NCBI RefSeq assembly: GCF_027622875.1
Contig: NZ_JAPZVP010000008.1
Coordinates: 178,161-242,160 of the forward strand
Source: Glycomyces luteolus
GTDB lineage: Bacteria; Actinomycetota; Actinomycetes; Mycobacteriales; Micromonosporaceae
DNA: 64,000 nucleotides
Direction of reading: 5' to 3'
Below the pieces are notes generated by a model. It did no database searches, was not told where the DNA came from, and worked only from the letters and a program-made list of their open reading frames with translations. The position numbers were made by a program, and so were the translations under genes. Shown piece after piece: positions 17,960 to 25,087 of the stretch. How positions within the stretch are numbered: the first letter of the stretch is position 1; each line of letters opens with the position of its first letter.

Positions 17960-18041
17960 GGAACGATCCTAGGCCACGCGGGACCCGAGCTGGAAACCCG
18001 ACGAAAACACCGTGACACGCGGTGTCGGTTAAGCTCCGGAC

Positions 18042-19535
18042 GTGACGTTGCCCCAGCTGTACCTCGTAGTGCTGATCGGCTGCGTCACGGTGCTCCTCTC
18101 CATCGCGGCGCTGCGCGCGACGCAGCGGCTCGGGCTTCCGGCGCTGCTGGTGTTCCTCGGGGCGGGCCTGGTGCTCGGCGAGGACGGCGTGGGCATCCCG
18201 TTCGAGGATTTCGAGCTCGCCCAGGCGCTCGGCACGTTCGCGCTGGCGCTCATCCTCATCGAGGGCGGCCTCTCGACCCGGTGGACGGCGATCTCCAAGC
18301 AGCTCGCCCCGGCGGGGATGCTGGCGACGATCGGCATCGGCGTCTCGGTCGTGGTGACCGCGCTCGGCGCGCATTACGTGCTCGGTTTCGGCTGGCAGCT
18401 CTCGCTCACCCTCGGCGCGGTCGTGGCATCGACCGACGCGGCGGCGGTGTTCTCCGTGCTGCGCGGCATCGGACTGCCCAAGCGGCTCAGCGGCACGCTG
18501 GAGGCCGAGTCGGGTTTCAACGACGCGCCCGCGGTGATCCTGGTGCTCGCGTTCTCGGCCGCGGCGGGCATCCCCGACCCGGCTCACCTGCTCGGTGTCC
18601 TGGTGTGGGAGCTCGCGGTCGGCTCGCTGACCGGCGTCGCGATCGGATTCGGGGGCGCCTGGCTGCTGCGGCGCCTGGCGCTGCCGGTCTCGGGCCTGTA
18701 CCCGCTGGCGGTCTTCAGCCTCGGCATGGCCGCGTTCGCGGCGGCCGGGATGCTGCACGCCTCGGGGTTCATCGCGGCCTACCTGGCGGCGCTCGTCCTC
18801 GGCAACTCGCACCTGCCGCACCGGGCGGCGACCCAGTCGTTCGCGACGGGCCTGGGCTGGATGGCGCAGCTCGGCATGTTCGTCATGCTGGGGCTGCTCG
18901 CCTCGCCGTCGAGCCTGCTGCAGGCGATCGTGCCGGGCCTGGTGCTCGGGGTGGTGCTCACACTGGTGGCCCGGCCCATGGCGGTGTGGGTGTCGTTGCT
19001 GCCGTTCAAGTTCACGTTCAAGGAGCAGGTGCTCATGTCGTGGGCGGGCCTGCGCGGGGCGATCCCGATTGTCTTGGCGACGATCCCCCACGCGGCGCAT
19101 CTGCCTGGCGCGCAGAATCTCTGGGATATCGTGTTCGTCCTCGTGGTGGTCTTCACGCTCCTGCAGGGCCCGACGCTGCCGTGGGTGGCGCGCAAGCTCG
19201 GTCTCGCGCAGGAGGGGGTCGTGCAGGAGATCGACATCGAGACGGCGCCGCTCGACGCGGTGGACGGTGAGGTCCTGACGATCACGGTCCAGAAGGCCTC
19301 GGGCCTGGCCGGCATCAGGATCTTCGAACTGCGGCTCCCCGAGGGCAGCGCCATCGCCGGAGTGGTGCGGGGCGACCGCCTCTTCGTCCCCGCAATGGCT
19401 GACCGCCTCCGCAGCGGCGACCAGCTCATCGTCGTGACGACCCCGAAGCTCCGCGAAGCGACCGAGCAGCGCCTCACCGCCCTGGCCAGGGCCGGAAGGC
19501 TCGCCCGCTGGCTCGGAGAAACCGGCAAGAACTGA
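18042..19535 (+). CDS. CPA1 cation/proton antiporter with TrkA-C domain
   Basis: Membrane antiporter of 497 residues, most like the potassium/proton antiporter (NhaP2/YcgO) branch. About twelve to thirteen membrane segments fill residues 1-385, with the ion-binding stretches VVASTDAAAVFSVLRG and ESGFNDAPAVILV. The C-terminal part (about 405-475, GDRLFVPAMADRLRSGDQLIVVTTP) is a TrkA-C/RCK-C domain, expected to bind a small ligand and gate transport. The start is a GTG at 18042, divergent from the HIT gene. It is an insertion in the thrS-HIT block. Confidence 0.9.
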   Translation: MTLPQLYLVVLIGCVTVLLSIAALRATQRLGLPALLVFLGAGLVLGEDGVGIPFEDFELAQALGTFALALILIEGGLSTRWTAISKQLAPAGMLATIGIGVSVVVTALGAHYVLGFGWQLSLTLGAVVASTDAAAVFSVLRGIGLPKRLSGTLEAESGFNDAPAVILVLAFSAAAGIPDPAHLLGVLVWELAVGSLTGVAIGFGGAWLLRRLALPVSGLYPLAVFSLGMAAFAAAGMLHASGFIAAYLAALVLGNSHLPHRAATQSFATGLGWMAQLGMFVMLGLLASPSSLLQAIVPGLVLGVVLTLVARPMAVWVSLLPFKFTFKEQVLMSWAGLRGAIPIVLATIPHAAHLPGAQNLWDIVFVLVVVFTLLQGPTLPWVARKLGLAQEGVVQEIDIETAPLDAVDGEVLTITVQKASGLAGIRIFELRLPEGSAIAGVVRGDRLFVPAMADRLRSGDQLIVVTTPKLREATEQRLTALARAGRLARWLGETGKN

Positions 19536-19542
19536 AACGTGG

Positions 19543-19896
19543 TTAAGCCATCTTCCAAGAACGGTCGCCGACAGTGGCAGTCAATTCGACGTGCCCGCCA
19601 ACCGCCGCAACATAATCTCTGACAACGTCAATGCCGGAGACCTCTCCTGATTCGATCTTGGATACCCGCGCCTGGCTCACACCGAGTTTCTCAGCGACCT
19701 CATCCTGCTTGAGGAGGGCAGCCTTGCGCATCTCGGCGAGCTGGTGCCCACGCACGTATGCATCAAGACGCGCCCTAGATGCTTCCTTGGCATCAATCTG
19801 CGAAGCATCGTCGCGGGCGTCAGCCTTCTGCCTACGAGCCTTGACTTCTTCCCATTTCGAGTACTTAGAGCGTGTCTCAGTTGGCGTGCAAGGCAT
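19543..19896 (-). CDS. HigA-like XRE antitoxin, 5' end replaced by IS sequence
   Basis: Helix-turn-helix antitoxin of the HigA/XRE kind: KQDEVAEKLGVSQARVSKIESG (63-84) is the DNA-binding motif and the tail VGGHVELTATVGDRSW is typical. The IS element sits right after codon 2 of the original gene, which began GTG ACT AAG TAC (M-T-K-Y), overlapping the toxin stop as GTGA. The body remains open into the IS, where an ATG at 19896 could give a 117-residue product with nine IS-derived residues (MPCTPTETR) replacing the native start. Whether it is expressed is unknown. The minus strand of the IS end would have to supply promoter and ribosome site. Confidence 0.7.
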   Translation of the reverse strand: MPCTPTETRSKYSKWEEVKARRQKADARDDASQIDAKEASRARLDAYVRGHQLAEMRKAALLKQDEVAEKLGVSQARVSKIESGEVSGIDVVRDYVAAVGGHVELTATVGDRSWKMA

Positions 19897-19912
19897 CTGG
19901 TATAGATCGTGC

Positions 19913-20269
19913 ATGGACGAGTTCACCAGGCGCCTTGTGCCCGATGGGTTGTGGGAGATTGTCGAGCCGCTGATTCCGGCCTCGCCGAAGCGGGCACAGG
20001 GCGGTGGTATCCCTCGGGCTGATGACCGGCAGGTGTTCGCGGCGGTCGTGTTCGTCCTGACCACCGGTTGCGCTTGGCGGCTCCTGCCGCCGGTCTTCGG
20101 CGTCTCGCACCAGACCGCGCACCGACGCTTCACCGAATGGTCCGAGGCAGCGCTGTGGGCCAAGCTCCACCGCACCGTGCTCGACCGGCTCGGCGCCGCC
20201 GGCGAGATCGACTGGTCGCGGGCGATCGTCGACGGCGCGAGCCTGCGCGCCAAAAAGGGGGATCACTGA
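19913..20269 (+). CDS. IS5-family transposase, upstream frame (OrfA)
   Basis: First frame of the transposase, 118 residues, from the ATG at 19913. It holds the N-terminal DUF4096-type domain (MDEFTRRLVPDGLWEIVEPLIP; TTGCAWRLLPPVFGVSHQTAHRRFTEW) and the first catalytic aspartate in AIVDGASLRAKKG. The frame ends at TGA 20267-20269, shortly after the run AAAAAGGGGG (20252-20261), where a -1 slip would continue into the second frame and give one full DDE enzyme. Confidence 0.9.
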   Translation: MDEFTRRLVPDGLWEIVEPLIPASPKRAQGGGIPRADDRQVFAAVVFVLTTGCAWRLLPPVFGVSHQTAHRRFTEWSEAALWAKLHRTVLDRLGAAGEIDWSRAIVDGASLRAKKGDH

Positions 20270-20718
20270 CCGGTCCAAATCCGGTCGATCGTGGCAAGTC
20301 CGGCTCGAAGATCCATGTCCTGTCCGACCGCGCCGGACTGCCACTAGCACTCGGGGTCTCAGCCGCGAACATGCACGATTCGCAAGCCTTCGAGCCGCTG
20401 GTCCAAGGCATCCCGAAGATCCGATCGCGACGCGGCCCGCGTCGCAGGAAACCCGCGAAGGTCCACGCCGACAAGGCCTACGACATCCCCGACTGCCACC
20501 GTGCGCTGCGCGAGCGGCACATCGGCGACAGGATCGCCCGCCGCGGCATCGAGTCCTCGGCCCGGCTCGGCCGCCACCGCTGGGTCATCGAACGGACCAT
20601 CGCCTGGCTCGGCGGCTACCGCCGCCTCACCATCCGGTACGAGCGCCACGGCCACCTGTTCGCCGCATTCCTCGCCCTCGCCGCCGCACTCACCTGCTAT
20701 AAGAAACTCGCCAACTGA
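20251..20718 (+). CDS. IS5-family transposase, downstream frame (OrfB)
   Basis: Second transposase frame, read after a -1 shift on AAA AAG at 20252-20257. It carries GSKIHVLSDRAGLPLALGVS, the second catalytic aspartate in HADKAYD and the glutamate in RWVIERTIAWLGGYRRL, completing the DDE set begun in OrfA. It has no start codon of its own near the junction, so it is probably made only as an OrfA-OrfB fusion of about 268 residues. It ends 9 bases before the element's right end. Confidence 0.9.
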   Translation, partial: QKGGSLTGPNPVDRGKSGSKIHVLSDRAGLPLALGVSAANMHDSQAFEPLVQGIPKIRSRRGPRRRKPAKVHADKAYDIPDCHRALRERHIGDRIARRGIESSARLGRHRWVIERTIAWLGGYRRLTIRYERHGHLFAAFLALAAALTCYKKLAN

Positions 20719-20731
20719 GACACGCTCTTAG

Positions 20732-21033
20732 TCACCTTTGGCCTCCATCTCTCAAGGATTCTTGGTGCTCGGCAAACCGTGCATCCGCTAGCGGGATCGC
20801 ATCGTCATACCAACTCTTCCATCTTCCGGATTTGCTCCTGCAACCAGGAATATCGCCGCGCGCCCCCGATCAAACGCGAACAGAATCCTCACTTCCGTAT
20901 TCCCTGACGAAGGTGGCCTCAGTTCCTTCATATTCTGGAAGCTACTTCCATTTATCCGATCCACCAAAGGACGGCCCAAAGCCGGACCGTTGGCAGCCAG
21001 CTGATCGATTGCGCATTCAAGTAGCATCGACAC
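20732..21033 (-). pseudogene. HigB/RelE-type toxin remnant (frameshifted)
   Basis: The frame beginning at GTG 21033 encodes AIDQLAANGPALGRPLVDRI and MKELRPPSSGNTEVRILFAFD, the core of the HigB/Gp49 mRNA-interferase family. Near 20830 one base is missing: the frame shifts after LVAGA, while the other frame continues S-G-R-W-K-S-W-Y-D-D-A-I-P-L-A-D to a TGA at 20732-20734. That TGA overlaps the original antitoxin GTG by four bases (GTGA). The N-terminal 30 or so residues are also lost: an in-frame stop (21043-21045) and then a G/C run follow upstream. The toxin is therefore inactive as read. The base loss is far from the homopolymer, so it is probably real. Confidence 0.85.
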
Positions 21034-21055
21034 GCTGTCATGTCACCAAAAGAGT

Positions 21056-21095
21056 GGGGGGGGGGGGGGCCCCCACCCCCCCCCCCCCCCCCACC
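21056..21095. other. G/C homopolymer tract, probable assembly fault
   Basis: Fourteen G, five C, one A, seventeen C, then ACC. It falls exactly where the toxin homology stops and 16 bases before the thrS stop codon. Nothing biological is expected in such a tract; it more likely marks a poorly read or wrongly joined point. Confidence 0.6.
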
Positions 21096-21110
21096 GGCGT
21101 TCGTCTCGCG

Positions 21111-23132
21111 TTAGGCCTCTTCGGTTGCGGCGCTGGGGCCTTCGTTCACTCGGGACTTGACGATCTCGGCGACGTGGGCGATGGCCTCGTCGGCGGGGAC
21201 GCCGTTGCGCTGGGAGCCGTCGCGGTAGCGGAACGAGACGGTGCCCGCGTTCTGGTCGTCGTCTCCGGCGATGATCATGAACGGGGTCTTCTGGAGCTGG
21301 GCGTTGCGGACCTTCTTCTGCATCCGGTCGTCCGAGTGGTCGACCTCGCCGCGGATGCCCGCCGCGCGGAGCTTGCCGAAGAACGCCTCGAGGTAGTCGG
21401 CGTTCTCGTCGCGGACGGGGATGCCGACGGCCTGGACCGGTGCCAGCCACGCCGGGAACGCGCCCGCGTAGTGCTCGGTGAGCACGCCGAAGAACCGCTC
21501 GATCGAGCCGAAGAGCGCGCGGTGGATCATGACCGGCTGCTTGCGGGTGCCGTCCGCCGCCGAGTACTCGAGGTTGAAGCGCCCGGGCTGGTTGAAGTCG
21601 AGCTGGATGGTCGACATCTGCCAGGTCCGGCCGATCGCGTCCCGCGCCTGCACCGAGATCTTCGGGCCGTAGAAGGCCGCGCCGCCCGGGTCCGGGACCA
21701 GGTCGAGCCCGGACTCCTCGGCGACCTGGCGCAAGGTGGCGGTCGCGGAGTTCCACAGCTCGTCGTCGCCGATGAACTTCTCCGACTCGCCCTTGGTGGA
21801 GAGCTCCAGGTAGAAGTCGTTGAGCCCGTAGTCGCGCAGCAGCTGCAGCACGAACTCGAGCAGGCTCTTGATCTCGCCCGGCGCCTGCTCCTGGGTGCAG
21901 TAGATGTGCGCGTCGTCCTGGGTCAGGCCGCGCACGCGGGTCAGGCCGTGGACCACGCCCGACTTCTCGTAGCGGTACACGGTCCCGAACTCCGACAGGC
22001 GCAGCGGCAGCTCGCGGTACGAGCGCCCGCGCGAGCGGAAGATCAGGTTGTGCATCGGGCAGTTCATGGCCTTGAGGTAGTAGTTCGCGCCCTCGAGCTC
22101 CATCGGCGGGAACATGGTGTCCGCGTAGTACGGCAGGTGCCCCGAGGTGTGGAACAGCTGCTCCTTGGTGATGTGCGGGGTGTTCACCAGCTCGTACCCG
22201 GCCTCGCGCTGGCGTTCGCGCAGGTAGGACTCCATCTCGTGCCGGATGATCCCGCCCTTGGGGTGGAACACCGGGAGCCCGGAGCCGAGCTCGTCGGGGA
22301 ACGAGAAGAGGTCGAGCTGCTGCCCCAGCTTGCGGTGGTCGCGCTTCTCGGCCTCAGCGAGGCGCGCCAGGTAGTCCTTCTGGTCCTGGATGGTCGGCCA
22401 GGCGGTGCCGTAGATGCGCTGGAGCTGCGGGTTCTTCTCCGAGCCCATCCAGTACGCGGCGGCCGACCGCATGATCTTGACGGCCCCGATGAGCTTGGTC
22501 GAGGGCAGGTGCGGGCCGCGGCAGAGGTCGCCCCAGACGCGTTCGCCGTTGCGGTCGTGGTTGTCGTACGCGGTGAGCTCGCCGCCGCCGACCTCCATGA
22601 CCTCGTCGGCGTCGGTGCCCTCGCCCTTGGTCTCGATGAGCTCGAGCTTGTACGGCTCGTTCGCGAGTTCGGCGCGGGCCTCGTCGAGAGACGCGTACTT
22701 GCGTCGGTGGAAGGTCTGCCCCTGCTTGATGATCTGGAGCATCCGCTTCTCGACGGCCTTGAGGTCGTCCGGGTTGAACGGCTCCTCGACGTCGAAGTCG
22801 TAGTAGAAGCCGTCGGTGATCGGCGGGCCGATGCCCAGCTTGGCCTGGTGCAGCTCCTGCACCGCCTGCGCCATGACGTGCGCGGCGGAGTGGCGCATCA
22901 CGTTGAGCCCGTCGGGGCTGCCCAGCGGTACGGGCTCGACCTTGGTGTCGGCTTCGGGGGCCCAGGAGAGGTCGCGCAGCTGCCCGTCGGCGTCGCGGAC
23001 GACGACGATCGCGTTCGGCCCGTTGCCGGGGAGGCCGGCCTCGGCCACCGCTTCAGCGCACGTGGTGCCAGCAGTGACCCACAGCGGTTCGATGACGGCT
23101 GGGCTGCTGTGGTTCGGCGCTGCGGGTGCCAC
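21111..23132 (-). CDS. thrS: threonine--tRNA ligase
   Basis: Class II synthetase charging tRNA-Thr. I chose the GTG at 23132 because GAGGAG stands 4 bases upstream; the frame also opens at 23189. The 673 residues contain a TGS domain at the N-terminus, the editing domain with [11 protein letters not shown], and the catalytic core with [29 protein letters not shown] (motif 2) and the zinc-site stretch [11 protein letters not shown]. The C-terminal anticodon-binding domain ends PSAATEEA. Normal length. In relatives it sits directly beside the HIT and pgsA genes; here the antiporter, toxin remnant and IS intervene. Confidence 0.97.
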   Translation of the reverse strand: MAPAAPNHSSPAVIEPLWVTAGTTCAEAVAEAGLPGNGPNAIVVVRDADGQLRDLSWAPEADTKVEPVPLGSPDGLNVMRHSAAHVMAQAVQELHQAKLGIGPPITDGFYYDFDVEEPFNPDDLKAVEKRMLQIIKQGQTFHRRKYASLDEARAELANEPYKLELIETKGEGTDADEVMEVGGGELTAYDNHDRNGERVWGDLCRGPHLPSTKLIGAVKIMRSAAAYWMGSEKNPQLQRIYGTAWPTIQDQKDYLARLAEAEKRDHRKLGQQLDLFSFPDELGSGLPVFHPKGGIIRHEMESYLRERQREAGYELVNTPHITKEQLFHTSGHLPYYADTMFPPMELEGANYYLKAMNCPMHNLIFRSRGRSYRELPLRLSEFGTVYRYEKSGVVHGLTRVRGLTQDDAHIYCTQEQAPGEIKSLLEFVLQLLRDYGLNDFYLELSTKGESEKFIGDDELWNSATATLRQVAEESGLDLVPDPGGAAFYGPKISVQARDAIGRTWQMSTIQLDFNQPGRFNLEYSAADGTRKQPVMIHRALFGSIERFFGVLTEHYAGAFPAWLAPVQAVGIPVRDENADYLEAFFGKLRAAGIRGEVDHSDDRMQKKVRNAQLQKTPFMIIAGDDDQNAGTVSFRYRDGSQRNGVPADEAIAHVAEIVKSRVNEGPSAATEEA

Positions 23133-23266
23133 GGTTCTCCTCGTTCGGTGCTGGTCATCGGAGTTTCCGATGTCGGATAACGGGTCCATGGTAGTAGCCG
23201 CGAGGCGGTGGACTCCATCGCATTAGTCCCGTGGTGAGCGCGTCGGAGATTTCTTCGGGTCGGGAC

Positions 23267-23298
23267 TTGACCTTGGTCCTGACACCAAGGTTTACGGT
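23267..23298 (+). promoter_or_regulatory. MerR-type promoter with 20-bp spacer and internal operator
   Basis: -35 TTGACC (23267-23272) and -10 TACGGT (23293-23298) are separated by 20 bases, the over-long spacing typical of MerR-controlled promoters. The spacer region holds a perfect dyad ACCTTGGT-N6-ACCAAGGT (23270-23277 and 23284-23291). The -10 ends 6 bases before the MerR ATG, so transcription should start at or very near that ATG, giving a leaderless message. This implies auto-regulation by the MerR protein encoded next. Confidence 0.8.
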
Positions 23299-23304
23299 CG
23301 TCGT

Positions 23305-23772
23305 ATGACCGCAGCAACCGTCACCCTGACCGTCGGGAAGCTCGCCGAGGAGGTGGGCGTCTCGTCCGATGCCATCCGCCACTGGGAGCGCGAGGGCCTG
23401 TTCCCCGCGCCCGAGCGCAGTCCGTCCGGTTACCGCCGGTACGGGACGGCCGAGCTCGACCGGGCGCGGTTCATCCGGGCGTGCCAGCGCGCGGGGCTGC
23501 GCCTGGCCGACATCGCGGACCTGCTGGCGGTGCGCGACACCGGCACGTGCCCGTGCGAGCCGGCCGGGCAGCATCTCGAGCGGCGGATCGGCGAGATCAC
23601 GGCCGAGATCGTGCGGTTGGAGGGGTTGCGGAGCCAGCTGACGGACATGCTGCGGGCGGTCGACGCGGGCTCCTGCGAACCGCCGCTGCCTGAGAACTGG
23701 TGTCCCCCGGTCCCGGAGAAACCTGCGAGTGGTGAATCCGCTGAGTTCGTCGTTGGAGGTGAGTGCAAGTGA
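23305..23772 (+). CDS. MerR-family metal-responsive regulator
   Basis: 155-residue regulator with an N-terminal winged helix (LTVGKLAEEVGVSSDAIRHWEREGLF, 8-33), a dimerisation helix (about 88-119), and cysteines placed as in soft-metal sensors: C82 and C84 (TCPC), then a loop C124-x8-C133, plus C154 near the end. ZntR/CadR/PbrR-like members use equivalent cysteines; which metal is sensed here cannot be told. The ATG overlaps the expected transcription start (leaderless). Its TGA stop overlaps the ATG of the cysteine-rich peptide gene as ATGA/TGATG, so both are made from one message. Confidence 0.88.
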   Translation: MTAATVTLTVGKLAEEVGVSSDAIRHWEREGLFPAPERSPSGYRRYGTAELDRARFIRACQRAGLRLADIADLLAVRDTGTCPCEPAGQHLERRIGEITAEIVRLEGLRSQLTDMLRAVDAGSCEPPLPENWCPPVPEKPASGESAEFVVGGECK

Positions 23773-23861
23773 TGATGACTGACGAGTGCTGCAACTGCTG
23801 CAATGACACCGCGTGCGACTGCGGTGGACAGGAATGCTGCCACGGCTGCTGCGAGAAGTAG
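23772..23861 (+). CDS. 29-residue cysteine-rich metallothionein-like peptide
   Basis: Tiny gene not detectable by usual length cut-offs. The product has ten cysteines (6, 7, 9, 10, 15, 17, 22, 23, 26, 27) and one histidine (24) in 29 residues, arranged CCNCC, CDC, CCHGCC with acidic and Gly/Asn spacers, and lacks aromatic residues: the profile of a metallothionein. The ATG (23772; a second ATG at 23775) overlaps the MerR stop, and GGAGGT lies about 11 bases upstream. A strong hairpin follows 8 bases after the stop. I infer a metal-binding buffer induced with MerR. I do not recognise a described family; MymT and SmtA are longer and arranged differently. Confidence 0.75.
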   Translation: MMTDECCNCCNDTACDCGGQECCHGCCEK

Positions 23862-23868
23862 GCGAACG

Positions 23869-23913
23869 AGACGCGCCCGCCACCGTCCCATCGGGACGGT
23901 GGCGGGCGCGTCT
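23869..23913 (+). terminator. strong hairpin after the MerR/peptide unit
   Basis: Perfect 21-bp stem (23869-23889 with 23893-23913) around a 3-base loop, followed by a short TTGG. It begins 8 bases past the peptide stop codon and isolates the two-gene unit from the convergent oxidoreductase gene. Confidence 0.85.
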
Positions 23914-24020
23914 TGGCGTGTCGCGGAGTGGCTTCGCAAATCGGGCGTTGCGAAGCGCCCCCGGTTTTCGGCTTGTCCGGCGGGTCCGACAGGTTCGCTC
24001 GGTCGGAACCCCTCGGCCGC

Positions 24021-24977
24021 CTACTCGGCGGTGAGGACGATCTTGCCGAAGTGGCCTCCCGCGCCCATGATGCGGTGGGCTTCGGCCGCCTCCGCCAACG
24101 GGATGCGGGTCGTGACGACCGGTTCGATCTCGCCTGAGTCGAGTGCGGGCCAGATGCGTTCGAAGGCTTCGGCGAGGATCTGGCGGCGCTGCTCGAGCGG
24201 GCGGGCCCGGAGGGTGGTGCCGGTGATGGTGGCGCGCTTGGCAAGGAGGCCGCCGAGGTGGATCTGCGCGGCGGCGCCCTGCTGGAGGCCGATGATCGCG
24301 AGGCGTCCGTCCTGCGCCAGGGCCTTGAGGTTCGGCTCGAAGTAGGCCGCGCCGATCACGTCGAGGATCGCGTCCGCGCCGCCCGCTTCCATGGCGAGCG
24401 CGGCGAAGTCCTCGCTGCGGTAGTCGATGACGCGGTCGGCGCCGAGGGCTTGGAGCTTCTGGGTCCATTCGGCGCGGGCGGTCGTCCAGGTCTCGGCGTC
24501 GGCGAGCTTCTTCGCGAACTGGATCGCGAACGTCCCGATGCCGCCCGCGCCGCCGTGCACGAGCACGCGCCGCTTGCGGTCGGCCTCCGAGTCCAGCAGG
24601 TAACCCAGGTTCGAGTACACGGTCGCGGCGACTTCGGGCAGTCCGGCCGCGTCGATCAGCGACACCTTCTCGGGCTTGGGGAGCACGAGTCCGGCGTCCA
24701 CGGTGGCGTACTGGGCGTAGCCGCCGCCGGGGAGGAGGGCGCAGACCTCGGCGCCGAGGAAGGACGCGTTGTCGTCGCTGCCGACGTTGACGATCGTGCC
24801 GGAGACCTCGAGGCCGGGCCAGGCGGGGGCGCCGGGCGGGCTCGGGTAGTGCCCGGCGACTTGGAGGAGGTCGGCGCGGTTGACGCCGGCCGCGGCGACC
24901 TCGATGAGGACTTCTTCGGGGCCGGGCGCGGGTTCGGGGACCTGGGCGGCGGTGAGGCGGCCGTCGGCGACGGTCAT
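24021..24977 (-). CDS. NAD(P)H quinone oxidoreductase, PIG3 family
   Basis: Zinc-free medium-chain dehydrogenase/reductase of 318 residues reducing quinones or similar acceptors with NADPH. It shows AAAGVNRADLLQVAGHYPSPPGAP at the N-terminal substrate domain and the nucleotide-binding HGGAGGIGTFAIQFAKKL, followed by GADRVIDYRSEDF, as in PIG3/TP53I3 proteins. The ATG at 24977 has GGAG 9 bases upstream and is preferred to the ATG at 24986, which touches the same GGAG. A 16-bp palindrome lies just upstream, suggesting repression by an unlinked regulator. Confidence 0.88.
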   Translation of the reverse strand: MTVADGRLTAAQVPEPAPGPEEVLIEVAAAGVNRADLLQVAGHYPSPPGAPAWPGLEVSGTIVNVGSDDNASFLGAEVCALLPGGGYAQYATVDAGLVLPKPEKVSLIDAAGLPEVAATVYSNLGYLLDSEADRKRRVLVHGGAGGIGTFAIQFAKKLADAETWTTARAEWTQKLQALGADRVIDYRSEDFAALAMEAGGADAILDVIGAAYFEPNLKALAQDGRLAIIGLQQGAAAQIHLGGLLAKRATITGTTLRARPLEQRRQILAEAFERIWPALDSGEIEPVVTTRIPLAEAAEAHRIMGAGGHFGKIVLTAE

Positions 24978-24999
24978 GGCAAGCATCTCCGCATAGTAT

Positions 25000-25015
25000 G
25001 ACTCCGGTCGGAGTC
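25000..25015. promoter_or_regulatory. 16-bp palindrome before the PIG3-type oxidoreductase gene
   Basis: Inverted repeat GACTCCGGTCGGAGTC, 7-base arms around GT, 22 bases upstream of the start codon and next to TACTAT, a possible -10 on the minus strand. Its size and position fit a TetR-type operator. No regulator gene is adjacent. Confidence 0.45.
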
Positions 25016-25087
25016 CCCGGCGCGATACCCGTCAGATCGTCACGTTAGTCCCGTCTGGATTTGCGAGATCTATTGTGCTGCAAAGCA

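Larger units (their letters stand above)
19868..20727 (+). mobile_element. IS5-family insertion sequence (IS427-like), 860 bp
   Basis: Complete insertion sequence. Both ends carry the 19-bp inverted repeat GAGCGTGTCTCAGTTGGCG (19868-19886 and its complement at 20709-20727). It is flanked by the direct duplication TTA (19865-19867 and 20728-20730), as expected for IS5-family groups that target TNA. It carries a two-frame transposase joined by a likely -1 frameshift. Removing the element and one TTA restores an intact antitoxin start overlapping the toxin stop, which proves the insertion point. Matching ends and an intact transposase suggest a recent, possibly active copy. Confidence 0.95.

Noticed and set aside
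23133-23266. T-box leader before thrS
   Set aside because: No specifier stem or T-box core sequence (TGGNACCGCG) was found on the minus strand upstream of the start.
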